Assembly: GCA_963693365.1 (NCBI GenBank)
Contig: CAVNZM010000003.1
Location: forward strand, 12,214,001 to 12,278,000
DNA from: Amoebidium appalachense
Lineage: Eukaryota; Ichthyosporea
Direction of reading: 5' to 3'
DNA: 64,000 nt
Shown here: piece by piece, positions 48,222 to 58,277 of the stretch
Numbering within the stretch: position 1 is the stretch's first letter
Layout of the letters: each line of letters starts with the position of its first letter
Position numbers and translations under genes: made by a program
Notes under the pieces: model-generated
What the model saw: only the letters and a program-made list of their open reading frames with translations
Database searches by the model: none
Told to the model about the DNA's origin: nothing

Positions 48222-49033
48222 GATACAGAAGGGCCGGGTCAAACCGTGGGCCACATCATGGTCAGACTGAGGTCAAAATTTATAGTGATGGCGAGTTTCT
48301 GCACTGCCACCTGACTCAGTGCTTTTATGATGAGTTTTTCGTTATGTTTATCCTGCTAGCGTTTCCGTTTAGATTAGTCGACACTACTGCTGGAGTCTCG
48401 GAATTACGGTAAAGAAGAACCAAATAATCGTGGACGTAAATTGTGACCGCTGTGTTGCTTTAGTTTTCTGCAAAGGACTGCTCAGGCTGTTTTGTGTTCC
48501 TACCTTCAGTTCTACGCACAGTTTGACGCCTTGCCTGAGTCCGCACAGTAAAAAAATTAAAACCGCGGGCCGCGGCAGTGATGCCGCGGAACAGCCTGGG
48601 TGCGTGAGCAGGGAGTTTGTGGTGATTACACGATATCCGTAAGGTCCCCCGAGACCAACCGCACATCCCATGTCGCAGAGGTTTGAATTTCATCCAGCCT
48701 TTCTTTAGTGCAATATCGCTTCATTGATTCACACATTAGACCTCACAAAATGGTTATATATCACATATCTCTGATTTAGAATATAGCAAACTACAACATA
48801 TGCTTTAACGGTTATAAATTCAGTGTTTTCGTGAATCACTCGGAATCGCAGATTGCACATTCTTTCGATCATCACCGCGAGCGTGAGCGCGAGGCAGGCA
48901 ACGTTTAACATACATACTCGTGCATGGGTGTAAGGGTATGTAAATCTATCTCAAAAAAAAGCCTATCTTTCTTTTAGATTTTTCCCAATCTTTCCCAAAA
49001 TCGACCTAACTTTCCTAGATCCTTTCCCGGAAA
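48222..49033. other. Spacer upstream of the GPCR gene
   Basis: Contains the presumed promoter of the minus-strand GPCR. No gene recognised. From 48950 on it carries the cctatctttc/tttcccaaaat motif repeats described at 49640. Confidence 0.5.
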
Positions 49034-49636
49034 TTTTTTTTTTCTTTTGACTGGATTTATTCGACGGAAAGATATGACAAGTATGCACGGCATACTGAGA
49101 AGACAATAAAAACTTCACGAGTTATCCAGTAACAAGTGCATACTGAGATACCTGAACACTGTGTGAAAATCATATAAATACTCAATGTGACGACCAACAG
49201 AATTCAACAAAAAGTCTAAAGTGTTCACATTGCCAGCTAGTGTAGCAGATACCCGGAGGGAAAGAGGTAAAACGCGACATAAAAATTCACACCTATCAAC
49301 ATGCTTGCGATTAAAAAGGTCAGCACAAAAGTGGCACCAGCGGCGATGAAAACAAGAATTACAGCGCCACTGCACAACTTCCCAGGCAATATCAACATCA
49401 GAGCACCATACAGACTTATCTACTATGGTGGTATCCATACGTACAGCGGGAGAAATGTATCCTGCCAAAGCTCCCAAAAAGCGATAATGATCAGTACGGT
49501 GTTGCCTAAGGAACATAACACATGCCGACTGAGTTTTACCTTTGATTTCTCTATCAGAACGAGAAAGAAACTTATACTGCGTATGGTAATAACGCGAAAA
49601 GGCAGAAAAAAACAGGAAGAGAAAAGAAAGAGGGAG
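49034..49636 (-). mobile_element. LINE family 2 fragment, copy A
   Basis: The minus-strand 3' part of a non-LTR element: an open frame from near 49610 to the stop at 49115, then about 80 bp and a poly-A tail (poly-T at 49034-49043). The protein has a Cys cluster (QWRCNSC ... RWCHFC ... FNRKHVDRC) and NTLDFLLN, aligning with the C-terminus of LINE family 1 (QWRSN ... FNRSCIAKC, NILDFILN). RT is missing. Confidence 0.75.
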
Positions 49637-50607
49637 AAAAATGAACCTATCTTTCCCAAAATCTTTCCCACCAGGTACCTATCTTTCCAAGAAATTTCCC
49701 GTCTTTCTCGAAAGCTACCTAAATTTCTTTCGAAATTTCTCGCCATAAACACATATACACACGCACGCGCACAAAGTGTACACAGGCACACACGCGCACA
49801 CGCGCACACACTTCATGGTTGGTGGGCTCAGTGGCAATGAGATCGGCCACCAGAAAAGTGGAAGTGGTACTTTTACGTTTCGTAATGCTGACAGCTGCAG
49901 CAGAGAATGAGGCCATTTTGAAGATTCGAGTACAAGTAGAAATCGTACGGTGTTTCTGTCAAGTGCAATTGCAAGTTACAGCATATATACCCTTCCAAAG
50001 TCTCAACAATCGCTTGCAAACATTTGTTTTCATTGGTTGAATGCTGCCAATTACATTAATCTTGCGATTTCAGCCACTACAATCGTTTCCCTCCAAGAGT
50101 AAATTTTTTTAAAGTGGTGCTTAGGCTGCACTGGCGGGCCCGCCAGTGTTCCGGTCAATTATAGTTAGTCAAGCTCTTGTTATGCTCACTTTGATTGGAT
50201 TACAAACAATCCCATCGCCCCTCTCTCAGGAAAACAGTGTCATTGGACATGGACAGTCACATGGTTAAGACTCCCACCTTTTTTGGTTTGTTTACGAGTC
50301 TTGCAGTCCAATCATGTGCCTTCCAAAGGAAGAGGGCAAAAGCCGGTAAACCATACCCTATATACCACATACATACCCCTAGACCACGAGAAATTTGGAT
50401 CTTTCCGGTTTGTCGTCTGCTGTTTGTCGTATGGAGGAATTGTCTCTTCGTTTTTGTTTTCATTTAGTTAGGCTACCTGATGGTCACCCTCTTTATGCTT
50501 TCTTTCCCCCCCTCCCTCCATTCCTCTTCCCCCCCGATTCACCAACGCTACTTCTGAATGTCCTCAGCCTACCCTCTTTCCACCTGATTCTTCCTCTCGC
50601 TATCTCA
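49637..50607. other. Spacer between inverted LINE family 2 fragments
   Basis: 49640-49745 carries repeated cctatctttcc/tacctaaatttc motifs. The rest is unique, CT-rich near the right end, with (CA)n at about 49750-49810. No gene recognised. Confidence 0.5.
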
Positions 50608-51227
50608 CTCCCTCTTTCTTTTCTCTTCCTGTTTTTTCTGCCTTTTCGCGTTATTACCATACGCAGTATAAGTTTCTTTTTCGTTCTGATAGAGAAATCA
50701 AAGGTAAAACTCAGTCGGCATGTGTTATGTTCCTTAGGCAACACCGTACTGATCATTATCGCTTTTTGGGAGCTTTGGCAGGATACATTTCTCCTGCTGC
50801 ACGTATGGATACCACCCTAGTAGATAAGTCTGTATGGTGCTCTGATGTTGATATTGCCTGGGAAGTTGTGCAGTGGCGCTGTAATTCTTGTTTTCATCGC
50901 CGCTGGTGCCACTTTTGTGCTGACCTTTTTAATCGCAAGCATGTTGATAGGTGTGAATTTTTATGTCGCGTTTTACCTCTTTCCCTCCGGGTATCTGCTA
51001 CACTAGCTGGCAATGTGAACACTTTAGACTTTTTGTTGAATTCTGTTGGTCGTCACATTGATTATTTATATGATTTTCACACAGTGTTCAGGTATCTCAG
51101 TATGCACTTGTTACTGGATAACTCGTGAAGTTTTTTTTTGTCTTCTCAGTATGCCGTGCATACTTGTCAAATCTTTCCGTCGAATAAATCCAGTCAAAAG
51201 AAAAAAAAAAAAAAAAAAAAAAAAAAA
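50608..51227 (+). mobile_element. LINE family 2 fragment, copy B
   Basis: Plus-strand counterpart of copy A with the same 5' limit (ctccctctttctttt), frame open to the stop at 51128, then poly-A 51201-51227. The encoded C-terminal Cys domain differs from copy A at only a few residues (AVRMDTTI versus AARMDTTL, HIEY versus HIDY). Confidence 0.75.
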
Positions 51228-51314
51228 TTCTCGCTCCTTTCCCAAAATTTCACCTATCTTTCCGGCAACTTTCCTTTCCGGCAAGGTACCTAAATTTCCC
51301 GAGAATTTCCAGAT

Positions 51315-53387
51315 TCCCCATAGAATCGATCCTCCCCTTTTTCAGTCCCGATGCCATATGGTCTGTGATATCTAGTTATAGCTCTAGTAAGTCTTGTGGA
51401 CCTGATGGACTCCCTGCTGGGTTTCTTAAAATCCTTGTTCCCTCCTACCCACAAAAGGAAAGTGATCGTGCTATTAAACCTGATCTTACTATCATGTTAA
51501 GCTCTCTCTTTTCTTGGTGTGTTAAATGTGGACATGTCCCGTCATCTTGGTTAGATACCTTAGTGATCCCCATAGTTAAGAAGGACTCTGAGGGCCCCAT
51601 ATCATCCTTTCGCCCCATTACACTAACCCAGGTTGTTCGTAGATTCTTTGAAGCTTGCTTACTTAGGTTATTTGCACATCACCCTAGGTTTCAATCTATT
51701 CTTCACATACACCCATGCCAATCCGCTTTTCGTAAAAACAATTCATGTTATGTTCAAATAATGGCACTGCACGATTCTATGCAAGTTGGTGCACAATATG
51801 TTGGCTTTATTGATTGGAAAACTGCTTACGATTCTGTCTCCCCTGGTCTCCTATGGGAAAAGCTTGCTGCACGGGGTGTACCACACTGCATTGGTGTTCT
51901 GTTAGAAGCACTCTTGTCTCAAACCTATGGTAGAGCTGTGGTTAATGGGCATCTTTCATATGGTTTTGCTCGTACTAGAGGTCTCTTGCAGGGTTCATTG
52001 CTTAGCCCCTTTTTGTTTAACCTATTTATAGATGATTTGGCTGTCAAGATTTACGCCGAAAACGATGACCCTATTAATAACTTTCCGCCTGCACTTCTCT
52101 ATGCTGATGATCTGTCCCTCCTTGCCCGTACCCCTAGACGCCTGCAAAGATTGTTCGATGTAGTGTCAGAGTGGTGCAAGGCAAACCTTATGATCCTTAA
52201 CATAGACAAATGTGGTGTTCTTGTACCTGATATAGCTAACAATTTACACACATTTACATTATCATCTAAACCTGTACCTATAGTTCCAGAATACAAATAT
52301 CTTGGTGTTCCGGTTGATTCTGTTGGTGTTATGTTTCCCCATATGGTCGAAAAGAGGGTAGAGTTGGCTCGTAAGCGGTTAGCTTTCTTCTCGGCTAATA
52401 TTTTTAAAGACACACCCCTCCATCCTTCTATTAGACTTACATTTATTCGCACTTTTGTCTTCCCGGCATGTGAATATGGTTTACCCCTTCTCGCCGCTTG
52501 GATCAAGAAAGAGAGAACTAGAGCGCTTAAACCCTTGGCAAATTTCCTTGAAGCAGAAGTTGCCTCCTTTCTATCTAACAACTGTTGTAAACCTGGGCCT
52601 GTAACGCTCTCGATATATGGTCTGGTCCCAATAGCTGCTAGAGTATCCTATCTCGCGCTGAAATTCAATAAGCACATAAGCCGCTTAAAGAAGTATTTGC
52701 CCTCCCACCCTCTCTTCTCTATCCGACCTGTCCCCTCCTCACCTCTCCCCTCTTTCCTCCCCTCTCTCTCCCCTTCTCCCCTGGGCACAAATACAAATAA
52801 ACCCCGCAATAGTGTGTGTGTGACTTTGGACTGCCACTTACTTATTAAACATGTACACAATCACAAGATAATCACGCAATATAACAAATGGAAAAAGATA
52901 CCACACGACACTAGACCCGATGAAAGCATACACCTTGAAAAACTAAGCCTTATGTCTCGTTTTATATATACTGACCGCCTCAACCATATTGCCAAATATG
53001 GCACTCGCAAGTGTATAACACCTAAATACATATTACCTTCCTGTAGAACTGGTCTTTCTCTAGCTGATGGTATTATTGATCAATTACCACGCTTTTACTG
53101 TACACGTGCTATACAGTGGAGATCTAATAAGTATAAGGTGGCATCATTTGCATGCCCAAACAACACACACACACACCAGTTTAACCGGTCATGTATCGCC
53201 AAATGTAGTTTGATAGACCACATAATACCGCAACACACACACGTCACATTCACAACAGACACCCAGAAAGATAGCCTACCTGTAAATTACAACATCCTTG
53301 ATTTTATACTAAACACGCGTAACTACGACCTGTTTATTAGATGTATTGATTGGCTTGAGAAACACATCACTACAAAATTATAGCGCA

Positions 53388-53468
<81 letters not shown>

Positions 53469-53500
53469 CCAGCTGATACCGAGTGTCCCGAGGGGAGCCC

Positions 53501-53538
<38 letters not shown>

Positions 53539-53733
53539 GGGGAACCCCAACTAATTGATTTCTCCTTGTAGTCTTTATGGTGTCTCGTAGAGAAAGTAAA
53601 CCCTGATATATAGTCACCACCCGACATCTATGTACGTGATCATGATATACCGCTGAGGGGATATTCCGAGCAAACCCCCCCCCCCATACCTGAGACTGGT
53701 TCTCTTTGCCTCGAGTAAACAGCGTAAACCCCC
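51315..53733 (+). mobile_element. LINE family 1, copy 3 (5'-truncated)
   Basis: Plus-strand copy nearly identical to copy 1 from tccccatagaatcg onward, ending GTAAACCCCC. A short cagat lies on both sides (51310-51314 and 53733-53737), a possible target duplication overlapping the end. The (CA)n and poly-A lengths in the 3' UTR differ from copies 1 and 2. Confidence 0.9.
51317..53383 (+). CDS. LINE family 1 reverse transcriptase ORF, copy 3
   Basis: Open from the truncation point to the stop at 53381-53383 with no frame break, about 688 codons. It includes the whole catalytic core (SCGPDGLPAGF, RGLLQGSLLSPF, LLYADDLSLLAR) and the C-terminal domain. It differs from copy 1 by a handful of residues (LLAAW versus LIAAW, LLIKH versus LLVKH). 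No start codon or endonuclease, so not functional alone. Confidence 0.85.
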   Translation, partial: PIESILPFFSPDAIWSVISSYSSSKSCGPDGLPAGFLKILVPSYPQKESDRAIKPDLTIMLSSLFSWCVKCGHVPSSWLDTLVIPIVKKDSEGPISSFRPITLTQVVRRFFEACLLRLFAHHPRFQSILHIHPCQSAFRKNNSCYVQIMALHDSMQVGAQYVGFIDWKTAYDSVSPGLLWEKLAARGVPHCIGVLLEALLSQTYGRAVVNGHLSYGFARTRGLLQGSLLSPFLFNLFIDDLAVKIYAENDDPINNFPPALLYADDLSLLARTPRRLQRLFDVVSEWCKANLMILNIDKCGVLVPDIANNLHTFTLSSKPVPIVPEYKYLGVPVDSVGVMFPHMVEKRVELARKRLAFFSANIFKDTPLHPSIRLTFIRTFVFPACEYGLPLLAAWIKKERTRALKPLANFLEAEVASFLSNNCCKPGPVTLSIYGLVPIAARVSYLALKFNKHISRLKKYLPSHPLFSIRPVPSSPLPSFLPSLSPSPLGTNTNKPRNSVCVTLDCHLLIKHVHNHKIITQYNKWKKIPHDTRPDESIHLEKLSLMSRFIYTDRLNHIAKYGTRKCITPKYILPSCRTGLSLADGIIDQLPRFYCTRAIQWRSNKYKVASFACPNNTHTHQFNRSCIAKCSLIDHIIPQHTHVTFTTDTQKDSLPVNYNILDFILNTRNYDLFIRCIDWLEKHITTKL

Positions 53734-54695
53734 AGATGTACATACCCTTAATCGCGTGGCATTTATAGAGAGAAAGCGCATATCATTAACCTTAGGAATC
53801 CGAGCGCAATCGATGATGGGAACAAAAATGTTACCAGACTTCGAGCGAACGATTTTATCGGCTCTTTCCAGGGATAGATCGCGATGAGCTTGCCATGTGA
53901 GTTTGTCGATGGGATCCCAACTTGGTTTGACCAGAGCGACGGCCTACATGCGCCTGTAGGCGTATACCTCAGGCGAGGTCAAGTCCGCAAAATGATACGA
54001 AAAACTGGCGGAACACCGGTGAAAATAAAGTAAACCGTCTTTTCAGCTGGGCAGCCTTGGGATAACGTGACTGAAGAGCACAGGAGGCAAAAAAGAACAC
54101 CTTTACATCACTGATAAGACTGATACAAAAGATGCCAAATGCATGCATCCACTCACGTCCATTTGAGGGACCCATCTATTGAGTGATGAAGCTATCCTAT
54201 TGAGCATCCAGAAGCAATTGCACGTGACGTAACTTTAGTAATACTGTCATGCGGAAACAACTGTTATAAACCCCAAAGGACTTCTGTAAATACCGTGAAA
54301 AAAAACAAAAAAAGGAAAACATGGTTTTCATATAGCACAGAAATTTTAGACAACCGGAGAAGGAAGCCGTTTCGGCAATGGCGAGTTCGTGTGCTCGTGT
54401 AAGGCGACAATATCATTGGTCATCATAGTATGTAACGCGAATACGGCCAATTTGTTTGTTGCCTGATTTTCGTGTTTGTCCCATTATACAGCGTAAACTG
54501 CTCAATATTTTTATACACAAAAAATAAATGTATAAATTTTTATAACATTAACACATGTAACTATATTATAGGTGAGGTTTTTTGCAACTAAAGACACCTT
54601 AGACTGCCGTGAAACTGGCAGTCTCTTGTTGGTTCTTGCTGTCCATCGGCTTTGTCCACTATCACGGCTAGCTTTCTCCAGGCTGATCTCGCTCA
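53734..54695. other. Unique spacer left of the Copia element
   Basis: No gene or repeat recognised. The final bases gctca (54691-54695) are the left target duplication of the Copia element. Confidence 0.55.
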
Positions 54696-55001
54696 TGTAA
54701 CTTAGAGGTTTCTCTGTGAGACTTTATTATTTGCTGACTTACATTGACTGGCCCACCGGGACCTTTATATACTTGTGGTCTGGCTCACTGGAATGTTACA
54801 TACTATTCCCGATTGGTCTACCCGCCGCTATGGATCTAGTCGCTACCAATCAGAACACTCCAACAGAATCTTCTAGACTCCTCTAGATCTATCCTGATCT
54901 ATCGTGAACCTATCCACCAGTTTATCCCGAATATCTCGAATATTCCCGATCACTAGTGCTACGCTAACGCAGGGCATACCGGATGGCTATCCTGTTCGAC
55001 A
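54696..55001 (-). repeat. Copia 3' LTR
   Basis: 306 bp, TG...CA on the minus strand. Preceded (at 55002-55010 on the plus strand) by the complement of a G-rich polypurine tract. Confidence 0.9.
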
Positions 55002-55134
55002 CCCCCACTTGCACTGTGTTCTATCTATCTACCGCATGCAACCTAAACCTAAGATGCAACTCTAAAACTATGCTACTATACTAACACATATAACACCTAC
55101 TACACGAACATTAACACTACACTAATTGTAGTTC

Positions 55135-55305
55135 TTACTCAGCCATGCCGATGGCCTGCCGATGCTGCACTAACTTAAGTCTCCCTAAAGCTTTGGTGCA
55201 CATGTCGGCCACGTTACTGTTCGTGCTGCAATACACAAGTTCTACATCCCCATTCTCCACACACTCACGGGTGTAGTGGTACTGAACGTCGATGTGTTTG
55301 ATGCT
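55135..55305 (-). pseudogene. RNase H C-terminal remnant of Copia pol
   Basis: Encodes SIKHIDVQYHYTREC ... VELVYCST ... VADMCTKALGRLKL, the conserved end of Copia RNase H, ending at a stop at 55135. It directly follows the integrase-side sequence (TLEEAIS) but in another frame, so the whole RT and the RNase H active site were deleted between them. Confidence 0.85.
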
Positions 55306-56621
55306 GGCCTGGAGATTGCTTCTTCCAGTGTCACAGGGTCATCCTCATTGCTATCAGCACTCTCAATTGCCATGCTGATACTGTCGCGGTACTCTACTAC
55401 ACCTGCGTTGATGCCGTAGGTCCCACCGCGCCTTGTAGTCATAGACGGATAGGCACTTCTGGTTGCAACCTGCAACTCTGCACTATCTTCCTCGTCTCCT
55501 GACCCTGCCGCGTCCGAATCGCCGCTGTCCTCGCCCGCGCCGTCGCCGATAGCATCTGAATCATATCCACTGTCAGTGCCGATTGCAGGCTTCCGAAAGG
55601 AATGTTGCTTCTTGACGCTGATTGGATTCCTCGATTCCATGCTCTGCTGATTTCCGATTGGCTTATGCATCAGCAATTCCATTGGCTCATCTTGCACCAC
55701 CGGAATACCGGCCTTTGAGGTGCATGATTCATCGATCACCACATCTCGCCCGACGATAGTCTTGCGCGCCTCGGTGTCCCACAACAAGTACGTCTTGCTG
55801 TCACCTGTGTAGCCGACGAATTTACACTCCCGACTCTTGGCGTCTAGCTTCCTGCGCTCGTCCTTCGGCACATGGACAAATGCCTTGCTACCAAATACAC
55901 GTTGATGGCTAACATCGGGCTTCTCTCCATACCATGCCTCCCAAGGTGTCATGCCACCCAGTACTGTGGTTGGCGTCAGGTTCTTGATGTACACAGCTGC
56001 CTGTACTGCCAGCTGCCAGAACCCCATACTCATGCCTGCTGACTGCAGCATGCAGCGCGCCGTCTCGACAATGGTCCTGTTAGCCCTCTCTGCTACACCA
56101 TTCTGCTCTGGTGTGTAAGGGACTGTCGCCTCATGTTCAATGCCGCACGCTTCCAGGAACGACTTGAACTCAGTGGAGGTGTACTCACCCCCGTTGTCGG
56201 AACGCAGAATCTTGATGCTGGCACCGTGTTGCTTCTCTACGTGTGCCTTGTACTTCTTGAAGTAAGTATGCACTTGGGATTTATGTTTCATGAAGTACAC
56301 CGTAGTGAACCTTGTCTTGTCGTCGATGAAGGTGACATAATACTTGGAACCTTGCAGCGACTCCTTGTTGAACGGTCCTGCCACATCAGAATGAACTCTG
56401 TCGAGCTTCGCTGGCGCTGTCTTGCGGGGTAGCTTACTGAAAGAGAGCCGGGCTTGCTTCCCTCTCGCGCATCCCTCGCACACACCGTCATCCTGGGTTT
56501 TGCAGTCGATGCACAGACCCTCGACGATGTTTTCTTTAACCATCTTCTGTAGCGTGTTTATTGCCACATGACCAAACCGCCGGTGCCATAAACTGGCGCT
56601 GCCCTTTACCGGCTCACACAC
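55242..56621 (-). CDS. Copia integrase
   Basis: A GAG-pre-integrase zinc region (WHRRFGHVAINTLQKM ... CEGCARGK) precedes the catalytic core: Asp in RVHSDVAGPF, Asp in ILRSDNGGEYTS and Glu in NGVAERANRTI, the last two 35 residues apart. The core continues into the Copia-specific tail (RVFGSKAFVHVPK, KSRECKFVGY) and an acidic Ser/Asp-rich linker, ending at TLEEAIS, where RT would begin. The last 20 residues come from the wrong frame past the deletion. Relative to the gag frame it is shifted by one base just after a GGGGG run. Confidence 0.85.
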   Translation of the reverse strand: MCEPVKGSASLWHRRFGHVAINTLQKMVKENIVEGLCIDCKTQDDGVCEGCARGKQARLSFSKLPRKTAPAKLDRVHSDVAGPFNKESLQGSKYYVTFIDDKTRFTTVYFMKHKSQVHTYFKKYKAHVEKQHGASIKILRSDNGGEYTSTEFKSFLEACGIEHEATVPYTPEQNGVAERANRTIVETARCMLQSAGMSMGFWQLAVQAAVYIKNLTPTTVLGGMTPWEAWYGEKPDVSHQRVFGSKAFVHVPKDERRKLDAKSRECKFVGYTGDSKTYLLWDTEARKTIVGRDVVIDESCTSKAGIPVVQDEPMELLMHKPIGNQQSMESRNPISVKKQHSFRKPAIGTDSGYDSDAIGDGAGEDSGDSDAAGSGDEEDSAELQVATRSAYPSMTTRRGGTYGINAGVVEYRDSISMAIESADSNEDDPVTLEEAISRPASNTSTFSTTTPVSVWRMGM

Positions 56622-57919
56622 GGTGTTACCCCCACTGCTGCCGACTGCCTGATGGCAGTGGTCACCATGTTCACGCTCTCACATACGGGTTTCACTAGGA
56701 GACGATACAGGCCTCCCTCCACTACCCCACGGGCCACAACTTGGCCATCTGTGGCACTCTCAATCGTACACTGTCGACCGTCGGTGATGCCTCTGAACCC
56801 GTGCTTGCCGGCGCTTGAAGCCGACATCACGTTAGTTCCAAATGCTGGCACGTACAGCACATTCTGCAGTCTAAATGTCATGCTGTTGCCCTGGAACTCA
56901 CTTGTTAATCTTACGACGCCTATTCCTAGCGCCATCACACCCGGGGTGTTACCCAGAGCGACGGGTTTGGGTGTGATCGACCGGAAGTCTTCCATCCAGT
57001 CCTTTCGGCATGTGACATGGGAGGTTGCGCCGCAGTCCCAATACCACTCAGTTGAAGAAGGGAGTCCGCTGTTTACCGCCATGGCGAGTATCTCCTTGGA
57101 AGCTCCGTTCTGCTTCGCCTTGTCGCCGCGATTGCCGCCCTTCTTCTTCTTTGGACACTGTGACTTGTAGTGCCCAAACTTGTGACATTTGTAACACTCC
57201 ACCTTGGATATGTCAGTCACGCGCGGCTTGCCGGTATCCTGTCGTGGCGTACCGCCGCGCCATTGGGTGCTGGTCATCATCACCCGCTGCTGTTCCCTTG
57301 CAGCCTCGTTCTCCTCAAAACCACGCAGCTTGGCGATTATCTTTTCCATTGTCTTCTCAGCTGCTGGTAAAGCTTGAATGGTCCTAACGTCGGTGCGGAA
57401 TCGGTCGTCAGCGCCTACACCGTCCAGGAATTTCTCGGCAACCATGTCCTCACTAACTCCATTGGGGTCGATATGAAGAAGATCCTGCACAATGCACTCC
57501 AGACGGGCCGCATACTCCAGCACGCTTTCCGTCGGCATCATATCAGCACGCCAGAACTGTTGAATCAACATTCTCTTGTGCTCATCTGTGTTGCGCGCAG
57601 CGTATGATGCTACCGTATCCCATATGTCCTTGGGATTTCCTACGGCAATAGCTCGCCGACACAGGCTTGCAGGTACATCACCTAGTGTCTCCACCAGGTA
57701 GGAAGTCGCCTTCTTCTGGTCCAAGGGGTCGATCTCCACCAGAGGTTGCTCCACCGGTTCGCCGTCCTCTCCTATCACTTCAGGAGCCACGTCTTCAATC
57801 GTGTACCATAATTCCTCGCCCTCGAGGAAGCACTTCATGCGCATGGCCCACATTGAGTAGGAGATTTTGCCCTTGCCTTCTCCTTCATACATGGGAACTG
57901 GACATTTTGCTCTTCCCAT
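56606..57919 (-). CDS. Copia gag-protease
   Basis: 437 codons from ATG (57919). Gag opens MGRAKCPVPMYEGEGKGK and shows the usual helical region (SVLEYAARLECIV ... GVGADDRFRTD) and a CCHC zinc knuckle (CYKCHKFGHYKSQC) followed by a Lys-rich stretch. The aspartic protease active site reads DCGATSHVT instead of the common DSGAT. The frame ends 16 bases into the integrase frame, so a shift is needed to make a polyprotein. This may be a G-run indel or programmed slippage. Confidence 0.85.
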   Translation of the reverse strand: MGRAKCPVPMYEGEGKGKISYSMWAMRMKCFLEGEELWYTIEDVAPEVIGEDGEPVEQPLVEIDPLDQKKATSYLVETLGDVPASLCRRAIAVGNPKDIWDTVASYAARNTDEHKRMLIQQFWRADMMPTESVLEYAARLECIVQDLLHIDPNGVSEDMVAEKFLDGVGADDRFRTDVRTIQALPAAEKTMEKIIAKLRGFEENEAAREQQRVMMTSTQWRGGTPRQDTGKPRVTDISKVECYKCHKFGHYKSQCPKKKKGGNRGDKAKQNGASKEILAMAVNSGLPSSTEWYWDCGATSHVTCRKDWMEDFRSITPKPVALGNTPGVMALGIGVVRLTSEFQGNSMTFRLQNVLYVPAFGTNVMSASSAGKHGFRGITDGRQCTIESATDGQVVARGVVEGGLYRLLVKPVCESVNMVTTAIRQSAAVGVTPCVSR

Positions 57920-57966
57920 CTTGTCTCAACAGTCGCTTGATCGTAGCGTTGTACTGGGTCCGTAAC

Positions 57967-58272
57967 CGTAACTTAGAGGTTTCTCTGTGAGACTTTATTA
58001 TTTGCTGACTTACATTGACTGGCCCACCGGGACCTTTATATACTTGTGGTCTGGCTCACTGGAATGTTACATACTATTCCCGATTGGTCTACCCGCCGCT
58101 ATGGATCTAGTCGCTACCAATCAGAACACTCCAACAGAATCTTCTAGACTCCTCTAGATCTATCCTGATCTATCGTGAACCTATCCACCAGTTTATCCCG
58201 AATATCTCGAATATTCCCGATCACTAGTGCTACGCTAACGCAGGGCATACCGGATGGCTATCCTGTTCGACA
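57967..58272 (-). repeat. Copia 5' LTR
   Basis: 306 bp, nearly identical to 54696-55001; the first plus-strand base differs (c for t). A convincing primer-binding site after it was not identified. Confidence 0.85.
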
Positions 58273-58277
58273 GCTCA

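Larger units (their letters stand above)
54696..58272 (-). mobile_element. Ty1/Copia-type LTR element, RT-deleted
   Basis: A complete-ended 3.6-kb element on the minus strand. The 306-bp LTRs (TGTCGAACAGG ... CTAAGTTACA) are nearly identical, and the 5-bp duplication GCTCA lies on both sides (54691-54695, 58273-58277). Order: LTR, gag plus protease, integrase, RNase H end, polypurine tract (AAGTGGGGG), LTR. Integrase before RNase H identifies Ty1/Copia. Reverse transcriptase and most of RNase H are missing. Confidence 0.9.
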
